From: JANYCG01 sp031431035
GTDB taxonomy: Bacteria; Pseudomonadota; Gammaproteobacteria; Burkholderiales; Burkholderiaceae_C
NCBI GenBank assembly: GCA_031431035.1
Contig: JANPCR010000175.1
Location: 1 to 22,975, forward strand
Direction: 5' to 3'
Length of the DNA: 22,975 nt
The translations under genes were made by a program, and so were the position numbers. Positions 22,712-22,975 of this stretch are shown in pieces. Numbering within the stretch: the stretch's first letter is position 1; each line of letters opens with the position of its first letter. The notes beneath the pieces are model-generated. The model was given only the letters and a program-made list of their open reading frames with translations, was not told the origin of the DNA and did no database searches.

Positions 22712-22835
22712 GCTATATTTTAAATAGCAAACTATCTATATAACTCGAGAGCTAGAGGCCGATTTTATTAAAAATTCGGCGCTTTCACCCTGTTTTTCAC
22801 AATCTCATATCACCGGTGATATGAGATTGTGAAAA
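22712..22835 (+). repeat. Family R intergenic repeat, copy 4
   Basis: Hairpin GCTATATTTTAAATAGC (22712-22728), core CTCGAGAGCTAGAGGCC, a second dyad GCCGATTTT...AAAATTCGGC, and a palindrome centred on ATCACCGGTGAT extended to 42 bp. It lies between the convergent AAA+ gene and the gene at the right edge. Confidence 0.88.
22794..22835. terminator. Perfect 42 bp palindrome, probable bidirectional terminator
   Basis: Positions 22794-22835 read the same on both strands, beginning TTTTCACAATC and ending GATTGTGAAAA around CACCGGTG. A transcript from either side would form a 21 bp stem followed by a short T run, fitting its place between convergent genes. Confidence 0.55.
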
Positions 22836-22915
22836 CTCGCTTTAGCCAAGTACATGCTGTGCCTATTCCAGGCGCGACCTAGGCGGGCCCAAGGCGCTCC
22901 CTCGTCAGGCCTGCA

Positions 22916-22975
22916 TTACTTCACCCACAACCGAATCGAATCCCACGCGCGGCCCAACAGGCCCGCCTGTTCAAC
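22916..22975 (-). CDS. 3' end of an unidentified protein gene, cut by the window edge
   Basis: On the minus strand 19 codons run from the window edge to a TAA at 22916-22918 and read VEQAGLLGRAWDSIRLWVK. The codon choice (mostly G/C in third position) and the position convergent to the AAA+ gene, beyond a terminator-like palindrome, support a real gene end. Too short to name. Confidence 0.5.
   Translation of the reverse strand, partial: VEQAGLLGRAWDSIRLWVK

Overview
The window looks like chromosomal DNA of a betaproteobacterium of the Burkholderiales, most likely family Comamonadaceae (Rhodoferax/Polaromonas-like). This rests on the protein style of the housekeeping genes: GTP-type PEP carboxykinase, glutaryl-CoA dehydrogenase next to a class III CoA-transferase, an ArgP-type LysR regulator and a PEP-CTERM surface protein. 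It also rests on intergenic repeats whose GCTAT...ATAGC plus GCTAGAGGCC core I associate with that family. No database search was possible.

Layout from left to right. 1-1150: the 5' end of an unidentified minus-strand gene, a terminator, and a PEP-CTERM protein gene with a convincing sigma-54 promoter and an upstream activator-type dyad. 1158-3845: gcdH and a CaiB/BaiF CoA-transferase (glutarate end of lysine/tryptophan breakdown), separated by a GGGGTCAGA inverted-repeat relic. 3870-7583: DMT exporter, YpeA-type acetyltransferase, FrnE/DsbA-like oxidoreductase, RlpA-like secreted protein and a glutathione S-transferase. 7699-11059: dadA divergent from an argP-like regulator, then a sugar-dehydrogenase-like SDR. 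11432-14785: UspA, GNAT, metallophosphoesterase and LysR, all on the minus strand. 14936-17573: a two-TM protein of unknown function convergent with pckG across a shared terminator. 18186-20111: a small membrane protein, a hotdog thioesterase and threonine ammonia-lyase. 20252-22663: a large protein with two AAA+ modules and no recognised N-terminal domain. The 3' end of another minus-strand gene lies at the right edge.

The genes are ordinary metabolism and stress functions, with no island, prophage or CRISPR array. The unusual content is intergenic. There are two families of structured repeats. Family S (four copies: 11109-11198, 11262-11370, 17866-17951, 18004-18097) forms 86-109 nt hairpins with an invariant purine-rich internal loop (AAGGAGGA opposite GGGGGACA), compensatory changes in the stems, and stem wobbles that are all G-U on one strand. 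That pattern points to selection at the RNA level. The copies sit as two head-to-head pairs with about 60 bp between them. Family R (four copies, about 110-125 bp: 5327-5439, 10014-10121, 12741-12850, 22712-22835) carries three successive dyads around a constant core and ends, in three copies, in a palindrome centred on ATCACCGGTGAT; one of these extends to a perfect 42 bp palindrome. Family S is my candidate for a previously undescribed element.
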